Below are positions 1 through 6,210 of a DNA stretch of 7,255 bases, in pieces (position 1 is the stretch's first letter; each line of letters opens with the position of its first letter). Source of the stretch: Desulfobacterales bacterium (lineage in GTDB: Bacteria; Desulfobacterota; Desulfobacteria; Desulfobacterales; JAFDCJ01); NCBI GenBank assembly GCA_029939875.1, contig JAOZSC010000125.1, positions 1-7,255 of the forward strand, given 5' to 3'. The notes beneath the pieces were generated by a model that saw only the letters and a list, made by a program, of their open reading frames with translations, made no database searches and was not told where the DNA came from. A program made the translations under genes and the position numbers.

Positions 1-75
1 ACGGACAACAGACAAATTGAGCCTGACTCGATTGAGGTTAAACCTTTTCCCAAGGCCATGACACCTTTAATTTAA
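1..75 (+). CDS. Possible 3' tail of a convergent gene (partial, doubtful)
   Basis: Read on the plus strand from base 1, this stretch is open for 24 codons and ends at TAA 73-75. The tail is rich in charged residues and proline and ends in KAMTPLI, which looks protein-like. If real, it is the C-terminus of a gene that converges on sucD and overlaps its last codons by 9 bp. There is a rival reading on the minus strand: an ATG at 59-57, preceded by AAAGG and starting MALGKGLTS, stays open to the window edge and could be the next gene after sucD. About half of the codons in both readings end in G or C, apparently less than in the neighbouring genes, and neither product is recognised. No convincing terminator hairpin lies between sucD and the edge; there is only a 4-bp CCTT/AAGG stem near 44-55. 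Confidence 0.22.
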   Translation, partial: TDNRQIEPDSIEVKPFPKAMTPLI

Positions 76-939
76 AACCTCGGCGCACAGTTCCCCCAGG
101 GTGCCCAGGTTTTCACATACGTGGATGCCGGCGGCTTTCATCGCCTCGATTTTGGCACCGGCCGTACCGCTGCCGCCGCTGATGATAGCACCGGCATGAC
201 CCATGCGCCGGCCCGGGGGGGCAGTCAGCCCGGAGATAAAGCCCACCACCGGTATGCTCATTTGTTCGGCAACAAATTCGGAGGCTTCTTCTTCGGCACT
301 GCCGCCGATCTCCCCGACCATCACCACCCCGCGGGTTTCGGGGTCTTTTTCAAAAGCTTTGAGGCAGTCGATAAAGCTGGTGCCAATGATCGGATCGCCG
401 CCGATGCCGAGGCAGGTGGTCTGGCCGATGCCCCGCTGGGTGAGTTGGTGGACCACTTCGTATGTCAGGGTGCCGGAGCGCGACACCACCCCCACCGGAC
501 CTGCAGGTAGATGAATCGGTCCGGGCATGATCCCGATTTTGGCTTCGCCGGGGGTAATAATGCCCGGGCAGTTGGGGCCGATGAGCCGCAAGGGTTTTGA
601 CTGCAGGTAATTCATCACTTTCATCATGTCCAGCACCGGGATGCCCTCGGTTATCGTTACGATGACATCGACGCCGGCATCGGCGGCTTCCATGATCGCA
701 TCGGCGGCAAAAGGCGGCGGTACAAAAATCAGGCTGCAATTGGCACCGGTTTCGACCACGGCCGCGCGCACGGTGTCGAATACGGGCACGTCATCCATTT
801 TCTGGCCGCCTTTGCCCGGGGTAACCCCCGCAACGATTCGGGTCCCGTATGCCAGGCATTGCCGGGTATGAAACTGCCCTTCCTTGCCGGTGATGCCCTG
901 GACCACCACCCGCGAATTTTTATCCACAAAAATGCTCAT
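67..939 (-). CDS. sucD: Succinyl-CoA synthetase (ADP-forming type), alpha subunit
   Basis: SucD forms the active site of succinate-CoA ligase with SucC: succinyl-CoA + ADP + Pi gives succinate + ATP + CoA, reversibly, in the cytoplasm. The 290-residue length is normal for the family. An N-terminal Rossmann CoA-binding domain is marked by [13 protein letters not shown] (15-27) and the following TPGKGGQ. GPNCPG (121-126) and SRSGTLTYE (153-161) are the usual ligase motifs. The phosphorylated active-site histidine is His248 in RRMGHAGAI, corresponding to His246 of the E. coli enzyme. The start at 939 is preceded by GGAGG at 947-951, 7 nt upstream, and the gap from sucC is 26 bp, so the two are co-transcribed. 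In this operon its likely job is to draw ATP from succinyl-CoA made by methylmalonyl-CoA mutase, with a TCA-cycle role also possible. Nucleotide preference (ATP or GTP) cannot be read here. Confidence 0.97.
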   Translation of the reverse strand: MSIFVDKNSRVVVQGITGKEGQFHTRQCLAYGTRIVAGVTPGKGGQKMDDVPVFDTVRAAVVETGANCSLIFVPPPFAADAIMEAADAGVDVIVTITEGIPVLDMMKVMNYLQSKPLRLIGPNCPGIITPGEAKIGIMPGPIHLPAGPVGVVSRSGTLTYEVVHQLTQRGIGQTTCLGIGGDPIIGTSFIDCLKAFEKDPETRGVVMVGEIGGSAEEEASEFVAEQMSIPVVGFISGLTAPPGRRMGHAGAIISGGSGTAGAKIEAMKAAGIHVCENLGTLGELCAEVLN

Positions 940-965
940 TTTCCTGCCTCCAACAGCCGCGAGTT

Positions 966-2129
966 TCAGGCACCGACGATTTGCGCTACCTTTTCGGCGG
1001 CATCCTTCAAGTCCACTGCCGTAATCAGATCAAGATCCGATTCGGCAAGAATTCGACGCCCTTCGTCGATATTGGTCCCTTCCATGCGCACGACCACCGG
1101 AATGCTAATGCCGATTTTTTTGGCCGCCTGCACAACCCCTTCGGCCAGCACATCGCAGCGCAGGATTCCACCGAAAATGTTTATTAAAATGCCATCCACA
1201 TTCGGATCGCTTAAAATAATCCGGAAACCGTTTTCCACCATTTCCGCGCTGGCGCCGCCGCCCACATCCAGAAAATTGGCCGGTTCGGCGCCGGCCAGCT
1301 TGATCAGATCCATGGTGGCCATGGCCAGGCCGGCACCATTGACCATGTTGCCGACGTTTCCGTCCAGGTTGATGTAATTCAAATTGTATTTGGAGGCCTC
1401 GATTTCCAGCGGATCCTCTTCATCCAGATCGCGGTAGGCGACAATGTCGGGATGGCGAAACAAGGCATTATCATCAAAATTAATCTTGGCGTCCAGTGCG
1501 ATTACAGCTTCATCAGCGGTCAGCACCAAAGGGTTGATTTCCACCAGCGAGCAGTCATAATCCACAAACAGCCGGTAGAGATTTTTCAGCATGCCCACAA
1601 ACGGCTTGATGGCCGCTGGTGCCAGCTTCAGGCCAAAGGCGGCTTCCCGGCAATGATAGGCCTGGATGCCCTGAAGGGGATTGATAAAAACCTTGATGAT
1701 TTTTTCAGGGCTGGAAGCGGCGACCTGCTCAATGTCCATTCCCCCGGCCTGGCTGGCCATAACGACGATTTTAGCCGTAGTTCGATCAGCCACCAGGCTT
1801 AAATAGAGTTCTTTTTCAATGGCCAGGCCTTGTTCCACCAGGACTTTTTTAACGATCCGGCCTCCGGGCCCAGTCTGGTGGGTAACAAGATTCATGCCGA
1901 TGATTTGCCCGGCAAGATCGGTGACTTCCGCAGCTGAGCCGGCCAGCTTGACGCCGCCGCCCTTGCCGCGTCCTCCGGCGTGAATCTGGGCTTTTACGAC
2001 CACGGGGTAGCCGCCCAGGGCTTCCGCCCGCAAGAGCGCTTCTTCCGGGGAGAAGGCCACCTGGCCGCTGGGGATCGGCACGTCATATTTTTGAAACAGT
2101 TCCTTGGCCTGATACTCGTGAATTTTCAT
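966..2129 (-). CDS. sucC: Succinyl-CoA synthetase (ADP-forming type), beta subunit
   Basis: SucC carries the ATP-grasp fold that binds nucleotide and the C-terminal domain that pairs with SucD. The 387 residues match the usual length. The N-terminus [12 protein letters not shown] is typical of the family. The nucleotide-binding loop is [12 protein letters not shown] (50-61). Mg2+ ligands Asn199 (in VEINPL) and Asp213 (in [10 protein letters not shown]) fall at the same numbers as in the E. coli enzyme. The C-terminal domain shows [18 protein letters not shown] (257-274), DVGGGAS (288-294) and [10 protein letters not shown] (317-326). The start at 2129 has AGGAG at 2140-2144, a rather long spacing of 10 nt. 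It begins 31 bp after the biotin-domain protein and ends 26 bp before sucD. All catalytic features appear intact. Confidence 0.97.
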   Translation of the reverse strand: MKIHEYQAKELFQKYDVPIPSGQVAFSPEEALLRAEALGGYPVVVKAQIHAGGRGKGGGVKLAGSAAEVTDLAGQIIGMNLVTHQTGPGGRIVKKVLVEQGLAIEKELYLSLVADRTTAKIVVMASQAGGMDIEQVAASSPEKIIKVFINPLQGIQAYHCREAAFGLKLAPAAIKPFVGMLKNLYRLFVDYDCSLVEINPLVLTADEAVIALDAKINFDDNALFRHPDIVAYRDLDEEDPLEIEASKYNLNYINLDGNVGNMVNGAGLAMATMDLIKLAGAEPANFLDVGGGASAEMVENGFRIILSDPNVDGILINIFGGILRCDVLAEGVVQAAKKIGISIPVVVRMEGTNIDEGRRILAESDLDLITAVDLKDAAEKVAQIVGA

Positions 2130-2160
2130 AATGGCATATCTCCTAAGCTCCTACCCGCAA

Positions 2161-4173
2161 TTACCCTATAATCGCCAGAACATCCCCTTTGGCCACCGAA
2201 TCGCCACTGCTGAAATTGATGGCCTTTACGGTGCCGCTGGTTGGAGACGGCAGGGCGTTTTCCATTTTCATGGCTTCCAGGATCAGCACGGTTTCCCCTT
2301 CATTGACCGTATCTCCGACATTTTTTTCATAGTTGACGATCATGCCGGGCATGGGGGCCGCCAGGGGGGTGCCGTCGGTGTCAGCGGCGGGTGCGGCTGC
2401 CGGGGCCGCTTTGGCCGCGGCCTCAGGGGCCGGTGCTGGTGGGGCGGGTGCGGCTGCCGGCGCAACGGGTGCGGGTGCTGCCGGTGCCGGGGCTGGCATC
2501 GTGCCGGGCTGAACGTAACTGACCACCGGGGCTCCGCCGGTTGATTCGACACCGACGTCGAAATATTCATCATCCACAAAAACGTTGAAGGTGCGCAGGT
2601 TTTCGCCTTTGGGCGGCTGCTGTTTGTCCGGTTTTTCAACCAGTTTTCCGGCCCGCGCTTTTTTGATGAGTTCTTCTTCGGCCTTGACCTCTTCCAGTGT
2701 TTTGGCCCTGACCTCTTCAGGCGGTTGCGCTTTGCCGTATTTCCATTTCAAAAAGCGTTTGCCGGTGACCGGATACAGGGCGTAAATCAGCGTGTCGTCC
2801 AGATCTGCGGCCAGGCCCTTAACATCTTCTTTGGCTTTGTCCAGTTCGGGTTCCAGGACTTCCGCGGGTCGGCAGGTGATCGGCTCTTCACCGCGTTCGT
2901 AGCCTTTTAACGCCTTTTTTTGAACTTCCGGATTAATCGGTGTGGCGGTTTTCCCATACAGTCCGTAGCACAGGTCCTTGACCTGGGCGGTGATCATTTT
3001 GTAGCGTTCCTTTTCGTCGTCAAACAGCACGTTGTTGACGGTCTGGATGCCGACAATCTGGCTGGTAGGAGTGACCAGCGGGACCTGGCCGAGATCTTTG
3101 CGTACCCGCGGCAGTTCGGCAAACACATCTTTGAGTTTGTCCAGGGCATCCATTTCCCGCAGCTGGTTGACAAGATTGGACAGCATGCCTCCCGGTGTCT
3201 GGTGCAGCAGGACGTTAATGTCGATAATTGACATCTTGGTGTCGTCGAGCAGGTGCCGGTATTTGGGGATCACTTCTTTTTCCAGGATTTCATTGATGGC
3301 CGCCAGGTGATGAATGTCAAAGCCGGTGTCGCGGTTGGTCCCCAGCAGCGCCATGACGAGCGGTTCCACGGCGGCGTGCGACGTGCGAAACGCATAGGGG
3401 GACATGCAGGTGTCGATGATATCCACCCCGGCTTCAATGGCTTTGAGCATGCTCATCTGGGACATGCCCGAGGTAAAGTGGCTGTGCAGGTGAATCGGTG
3501 CGCTGACCTCGTCTTTGAGTGCCTTGATCAGGGCGAAGACATCATAGGGGGCCACCAGGCCGGCCATGTCCTTGATGCAGATACTGTCTGCCCCAATGGA
3601 CTCGAGCTCTTTGGCTTTTTTAAGGTAATAGTCGATATTGTAAACGTCTCCGCCCATACGCGGTTCGGTCAGCGAGTAGCAGATGCATCCCTGGAAGTGT
3701 TTATCACACTGCTTGATCACCGGGACCACGGTCTCAAAATTGCGGAAATCGTTTAAGGCGTCAAAGGTCCTGAAAATATCCATGCCGTTTTCCGCCGCCC
3801 TTTCCACAAAGGCGCGGGCCACGTCATCGGCATAGTTGCGGTAGCCCACCAGATTTTGTCCCCTGAGCAGCATGGAGAAAGGCGTTTTTTTGATATAGCG
3901 CTTCAAAGTCCGGATGCGTTCCCAGGGATCTTCGTTTAAAAAGCGGTGCATGGTGTCAAAGGTTGCTCCCCCCCAGACTTCCAGGGCCCAGAAGCCGACG
4001 TCATCCATCATTTCAGCCACCGGGATCATGTCTTCGGTGCGTCCCCGGGTGGCAAACAGGGACTGGTGGCCATCCCGCAGGGACAGATCCTCTATTTTGA
4101 CGGGATTTTCCGCTGCCGGTCGATCTTTGTCATAGTTCATGGTGGTCATTTTAACTTGAATGTCTTCACTCAT
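2161..4173 (-). CDS. Transcarboxylase 5S-like / OadA-type carboxyltransferase fused to a biotin carrier domain
   Basis: This enzyme moves a carboxyl group between carboxybiotin and pyruvate/oxaloacetate. Residues 28-300 form the HMGL-like TIM barrel: metal ligands Asp34 (SLRDGHQS), Lys201 (IKDMAG, the carbamylated lysine of the family), and His228 and His230 (HLHSH). HQTPGGMLSNL (324-334) begins the conserved PYC/OADA domain, which runs to about 480. TFNVFVDDEYFDVGVE (528-543) resembles the segment that precedes biotin domains. An Ala/Pro linker spans about 557-600, and the biotinyl domain about 603-670 has EAMKMEN with Lys636 as the modified residue, 34 residues from the C-terminus. At 670 residues it is longer than the free 5S subunit (about 500) and Klebsiella OadA (about 595) because it combines carrier and linker. 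AAGGAG at 4180-4185 supports the start; Met9 and Met12 are weaker alternatives. With a 12S-type partner in the operon and no membrane beta subunit in view, a soluble transcarboxylase role is most likely. OadA or pyruvate carboxylase subunit B are the alternatives. Confidence 0.9.
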   Translation of the reverse strand: MSEDIQVKMTTMNYDKDRPAAENPVKIEDLSLRDGHQSLFATRGRTEDMIPVAEMMDDVGFWALEVWGGATFDTMHRFLNEDPWERIRTLKRYIKKTPFSMLLRGQNLVGYRNYADDVARAFVERAAENGMDIFRTFDALNDFRNFETVVPVIKQCDKHFQGCICYSLTEPRMGGDVYNIDYYLKKAKELESIGADSICIKDMAGLVAPYDVFALIKALKDEVSAPIHLHSHFTSGMSQMSMLKAIEAGVDIIDTCMSPYAFRTSHAAVEPLVMALLGTNRDTGFDIHHLAAINEILEKEVIPKYRHLLDDTKMSIIDINVLLHQTPGGMLSNLVNQLREMDALDKLKDVFAELPRVRKDLGQVPLVTPTSQIVGIQTVNNVLFDDEKERYKMITAQVKDLCYGLYGKTATPINPEVQKKALKGYERGEEPITCRPAEVLEPELDKAKEDVKGLAADLDDTLIYALYPVTGKRFLKWKYGKAQPPEEVRAKTLEEVKAEEELIKKARAGKLVEKPDKQQPPKGENLRTFNVFVDDEYFDVGVESTGGAPVVSYVQPGTMPAPAPAAPAPVAPAAAPAPPAPAPEAAAKAAPAAAPAADTDGTPLAAPMPGMIVNYEKNVGDTVNEGETVLILEAMKMENALPSPTSGTVKAINFSSGDSVAKGDVLAIIG
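2266..2268 (-). other. Predicted biotinylation site codon (Lys636)
   Basis: This AAA codon encodes the lysine of the EAMKMEN motif in the C-terminal biotin domain. Biotin protein ligases modify this lysine in AMKM motifs. Its distance from the C-terminus (34 residues) matches known biotin carriers. Confidence 0.92.
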
Positions 4174-4179
4174 TTTATG

Positions 4180-4185
4180 CTCCTT
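4180..4185 (-). promoter_or_regulatory. Ribosome binding site of the biotin-domain carboxyltransferase
   Basis: On the minus strand AAGGAG is followed by 6 nt and then ATG at 4173. This is a near-consensus Shine-Dalgarno site, and it favours the first of three in-frame ATGs (Met1 over Met9 and Met12). Confidence 0.8.
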
Positions 4186-4210
4186 GAAAAAAATGGTATC
4201 CGGTGATGAG

Positions 4211-4438
4211 TTACACCCCGAGTTTTCTTTGAAATGCTCTCAGTTGCATCAGGTTGCGTATCTGCATCTGCATCTGCCGTCCGTTCATGCTCCATGGTTT
4301 GAAAGCCGCATCCGGCCCGCGGACGTCCGCAAGAGGCATGCCGGGCATCGGCGGCTGCAACAGCATGGCGGCTTCTTCTTCCTCGATATAATCGATCACT
4401 GCGGCGATAGCGGCGGTGACTTTTTTATTTTCACTCAT
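4211..4438 (-). CDS. Small (75-residue) carboxylase-associated protein
   Basis: This short protein sits between the 12S-type and the biotin-carrying subunits, in the same direction, 37 bp before the latter. Its N-terminal half is a likely amphipathic helix, KVTAAIAAVIDYIEEEEAAM (6-25). This recalls the alanine-rich helix at the C-terminus of the small delta/gamma subunits (MmdD, OadG, GcdD) and the epsilon subunit MmdE of biotin-dependent decarboxylases, which assemble or stabilise the complex. A Pro/Met-rich turn (29-37) follows, then a basic, Gln/Met-rich tail with PWSMNGRQMQMQIRNL (48-63). There is no signal peptide or membrane segment, unlike OadG. The start at 4438 has AGGGG about 7 nt upstream. 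An in-frame ATG at 4531 would add 31 residues encoded by the AT-rich repeat region and is unlikely. A structural subunit of the transcarboxylase is inferred from position and helix pattern; the family link is from memory. Confidence 0.72.
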   Translation of the reverse strand: MSENKKVTAAIAAVIDYIEEEEAAMLLQPPMPGMPLADVRGPDAAFKPWSMNGRQMQMQIRNLMQLRAFQRKLGV

Positions 4439-4552
4439 ATAGGCACCCCTTTGGATTGAATATTTACTATTGACGATTGAATATTGGATGAATCCTATCG
4501 ATTGGTCGAAGCGATTTCCACAAATCATCAATATTCAATGGGCAATAAACAA
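4439..4552. repeat. AT-rich gap with three copies of ATTGAATATT
   Basis: The gap between the 12S-type gene and the small gene is clearly more AT-rich than the coding DNA. ATTGAATATT occurs at 4455-4464 and, extended by G, at 4476-4486. Its exact inverse, CAATATTCAAT, is at 4529-4539. The last two form an 11-bp perfect inverted repeat around a 42-nt loop, just downstream of the 12S-type stop codon. It has no GC-rich stem and no U-run, so it does not look like a standard terminator. It may be a processing or attenuation element, or a remnant of a dispersed short repeat. Confidence 0.6.
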
Positions 4553-6109
4553 TTACATCGGAATATTGCCGTGTTTTTTAGGCGGCCGGGTCTCACGTTT
4601 GCTGCACATCGCCTCCAGGGCCGCAATCAGCCGCGGCCGGGTTTCACTGGGCACGATAACGGCATCAATATAACCCCTGCTGGCGGCCACGTACGGATTG
4701 GCGAAAAGTTCATTGTATGCGCTGATTTTTTCCTGGCGCTTGGCCTCCGGATTTTCTGCAGCACTGATTTCTTTGCGGTGAATGATGTTCGCTGCTCCGG
4801 CGGCACCCATGACCGCGATTTCGGCTGTCGGCCAGGCAAAAGCCATGTCAGCCCCCAGATCCTTAGAACACATGGCCAGATATGAGCCGCCGTAGTCTTT
4901 GCGAGTTACCAGCAGCAATTTGGGAACCGTGGCTTCCGAATAGCACCACAGCAGCTTGGCTCCGTGGCGAATGATGCCCCCCCATTCCTGCTGGCTGCCG
5001 GGCAGATACCCGGGAACGTCGGCAATGGTCAACAGCGGAATATTAAAGGAATCACAAAAACGGATAAAGCGCGTGGCCTTGTCCGAAGCATTAATGTCAA
5101 GGCATCCTGCCAGTATCTTGGGCTGGTTGGCGATAATGCCGATGGTCCGGCCGTTGAGGCGCGCAAAACAGACAACCATGTTGCGGGCGAAATACTCATG
5201 AGGCTCAAAGATTTCCCCTTTGTCCACGATGGCGCGGATGACTGCTTTCATGTCATAGGATTTGTTGGGGTTGTCGGGAACAATCGAATCCAGCGCCGGA
5301 TCCGTGCGATGGGGGTCATCGCCGCTTTCCACCAGCGGGGGATCTTCCATGTTGTTGGCGGGCAGGTAGGAAAGCAGGCGCCTAATCCGGCTGATGGCGT
5401 CTTCATCGCTTTCACAGGCAAAGTGCGCCACCCCGCTTTTTTCATTGTGTGTTTTGGCACCCCCCAGCGCTTCAAAGGAAATTTCCTCCCCGGTGACAGC
5501 CTTGATGACATCGGGTCCGGTGATAAACATGTAACTGCTGTTTTTTACCATGAACACCCAGTCGGTCATGGCCGGTGAATAAACGGCTCCGCCGGCGGTG
5601 GGGCCCATGATGGCTGAAATCTGGGGGATAACGCCCGAGGCGGCCGAGTTGCGGAAAAAGATCTGGCCATAGCCGGAAAGTGCGTCCACGCCCTCCTGGA
5701 TCCGGGCGCCGCCCGAATCGTTAAATCCCACAAATGGGACACCAGCTTTTAAGGCCAGGTCCATTACCTTGCAGATTTTTTTGGAATGCATTTCCCCGAG
5801 ACTGCCGGCCCGGGCGGTAAAATCCTGGGAAAAGGCAAATACCGTGCGCCCTTGCACCAGGCCATGGCCGGTGACCACCCCGTCGGAGGCAATGTCTACC
5901 TTTTGCATGTCGAAATTTGTGCAGCGATGAGAGACAAACATATCGATTTCGCAAAAAGTGCCCTTGTCAAACAGCAGGTCCAGGCGCTCCCGCGCGGTCA
6001 GCTTGCCTTTTTCATGCTGGGCTGCAACCGCCTTGTCGCCGCCCATTTGGAGTACCCTGGCTTCACGGTCTTTCAGTTCCTGAATCATGTCTTTAACGTT
6101 TGCCATCAT
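4553..6109 (-). CDS. mmdA: Methylmalonyl-CoA carboxyltransferase, 12S-type subunit (MmdA/PccB family)
   Basis: This crotonase-fold carboxyltransferase exchanges a carboxyl group between methylmalonyl-CoA/propionyl-CoA and biotin. The 518 residues match the family length, with two homologous halves. The N-terminal half shows KLTARERLD (36-44), NDSGGARIQEG (130-140) and GPTAGGAVYSPAMTDW (169-184), whose Gly-Gly supplies one oxyanion hole. The C-terminal half shows VPGYLPGSQQEWGGIIRHG (365-383), RKDYGGSYLAM (403-413) with the second Gly-Gly, and WPTAEIAVMGAAGAANII (426-443). LAMCSKDLGAD and RPPKKHGNIPM at the C-terminus resemble the 12S transcarboxylase and decarboxylase alpha subunits more than human PCCB. 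The start is ATGATG; AAGGAA lies 5 nt before the first ATG, and either could be used. Possible roles are transcarboxylase, methylmalonyl-CoA decarboxylase alpha or propionyl-CoA carboxylase beta. The 5S-like gene downstream, and the absence of a biotin carboxylase or membrane subunit here, favour transcarboxylase. Confidence 0.93.
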   Translation of the reverse strand: MMANVKDMIQELKDREARVLQMGGDKAVAAQHEKGKLTARERLDLLFDKGTFCEIDMFVSHRCTNFDMQKVDIASDGVVTGHGLVQGRTVFAFSQDFTARAGSLGEMHSKKICKVMDLALKAGVPFVGFNDSGGARIQEGVDALSGYGQIFFRNSAASGVIPQISAIMGPTAGGAVYSPAMTDWVFMVKNSSYMFITGPDVIKAVTGEEISFEALGGAKTHNEKSGVAHFACESDEDAISRIRRLLSYLPANNMEDPPLVESGDDPHRTDPALDSIVPDNPNKSYDMKAVIRAIVDKGEIFEPHEYFARNMVVCFARLNGRTIGIIANQPKILAGCLDINASDKATRFIRFCDSFNIPLLTIADVPGYLPGSQQEWGGIIRHGAKLLWCYSEATVPKLLLVTRKDYGGSYLAMCSKDLGADMAFAWPTAEIAVMGAAGAANIIHRKEISAAENPEAKRQEKISAYNELFANPYVAASRGYIDAVIVPSETRPRLIAALEAMCSKRETRPPKKHGNIPM

Positions 6110-6139
6110 TAAAGTTCCTTTCTTTTTAAAACGGAGCGG

Positions 6140-6173
6140 CCGGCAATGCGGACCGTCCGGATTCCGTTGCCGG
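6140..6173 (-). other. GC-rich hairpin between meaB and mmdA
   Basis: CCGGCAA (6140-6146) and TTGCCGG (6167-6173) form a perfect 7-bp stem around a 20-nt loop. The loop contains a smaller CGGA/TCCG pairing (6149-6159). In the direction of transcription the stem is followed by about ten bases and then TTTT, so it is a poor intrinsic terminator. It lies in the 101-bp gap between the two genes and could act in partial termination, in mRNA processing, or as a protective 3' structure for the meaB message. Confidence 0.42.
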
Positions 6174-6210
6174 ATATGCCTTGAATTAAACTTTCAACTT
6201 CATACACAGA

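Noticed and set aside
859..1377. Plus-strand 172-codon open frame across the sucC-sucD junction
   Set aside because: It overlaps two well-supported genes on the other strand, and its low-complexity Ser/Pro/Thr-rich product is typical of antisense translation.
2126..2137. Three-codon frame (M-P-L-stop) overlapping the sucC start as ATGA
   Set aside because: Its ATG is only 2 nt from AGGAG, too close for normal initiation, and such short frames arise by chance. The same AGGAG serves sucC at 10 nt.
3253..3756. Plus-strand 167-codon open frame opposite the biotin-domain carboxyltransferase
   Set aside because: It lies antisense to the conserved TIM-barrel region, has no ribosome binding site or recognisable domain, and mirrors the codon periodicity of the real gene.
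4439..4531. N-terminal extension of the small protein starting at ATG 4531
   Set aside because: The extra 31 residues are encoded by the AT-rich repeat region. The start at 4438 has a suitable AGGGG site and begins the compositionally consistent part.
4964..5578. Plus-strand 204-codon open frame inside mmdA
   Set aside because: It is antisense to a strongly conserved enzyme whose motifs span the same bases. Its translation shows no known motif, and such frames are common opposite GC-rich genes.
2161..6109. Na+-pumping methylmalonyl-CoA or oxaloacetate decarboxylase
   Set aside because: That needs a multi-spanning membrane beta subunit and usually a membrane-anchored gamma/delta subunit. None is encoded here, and the small protein lacks a membrane segment. 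Only a beta subunit elsewhere would reopen this.
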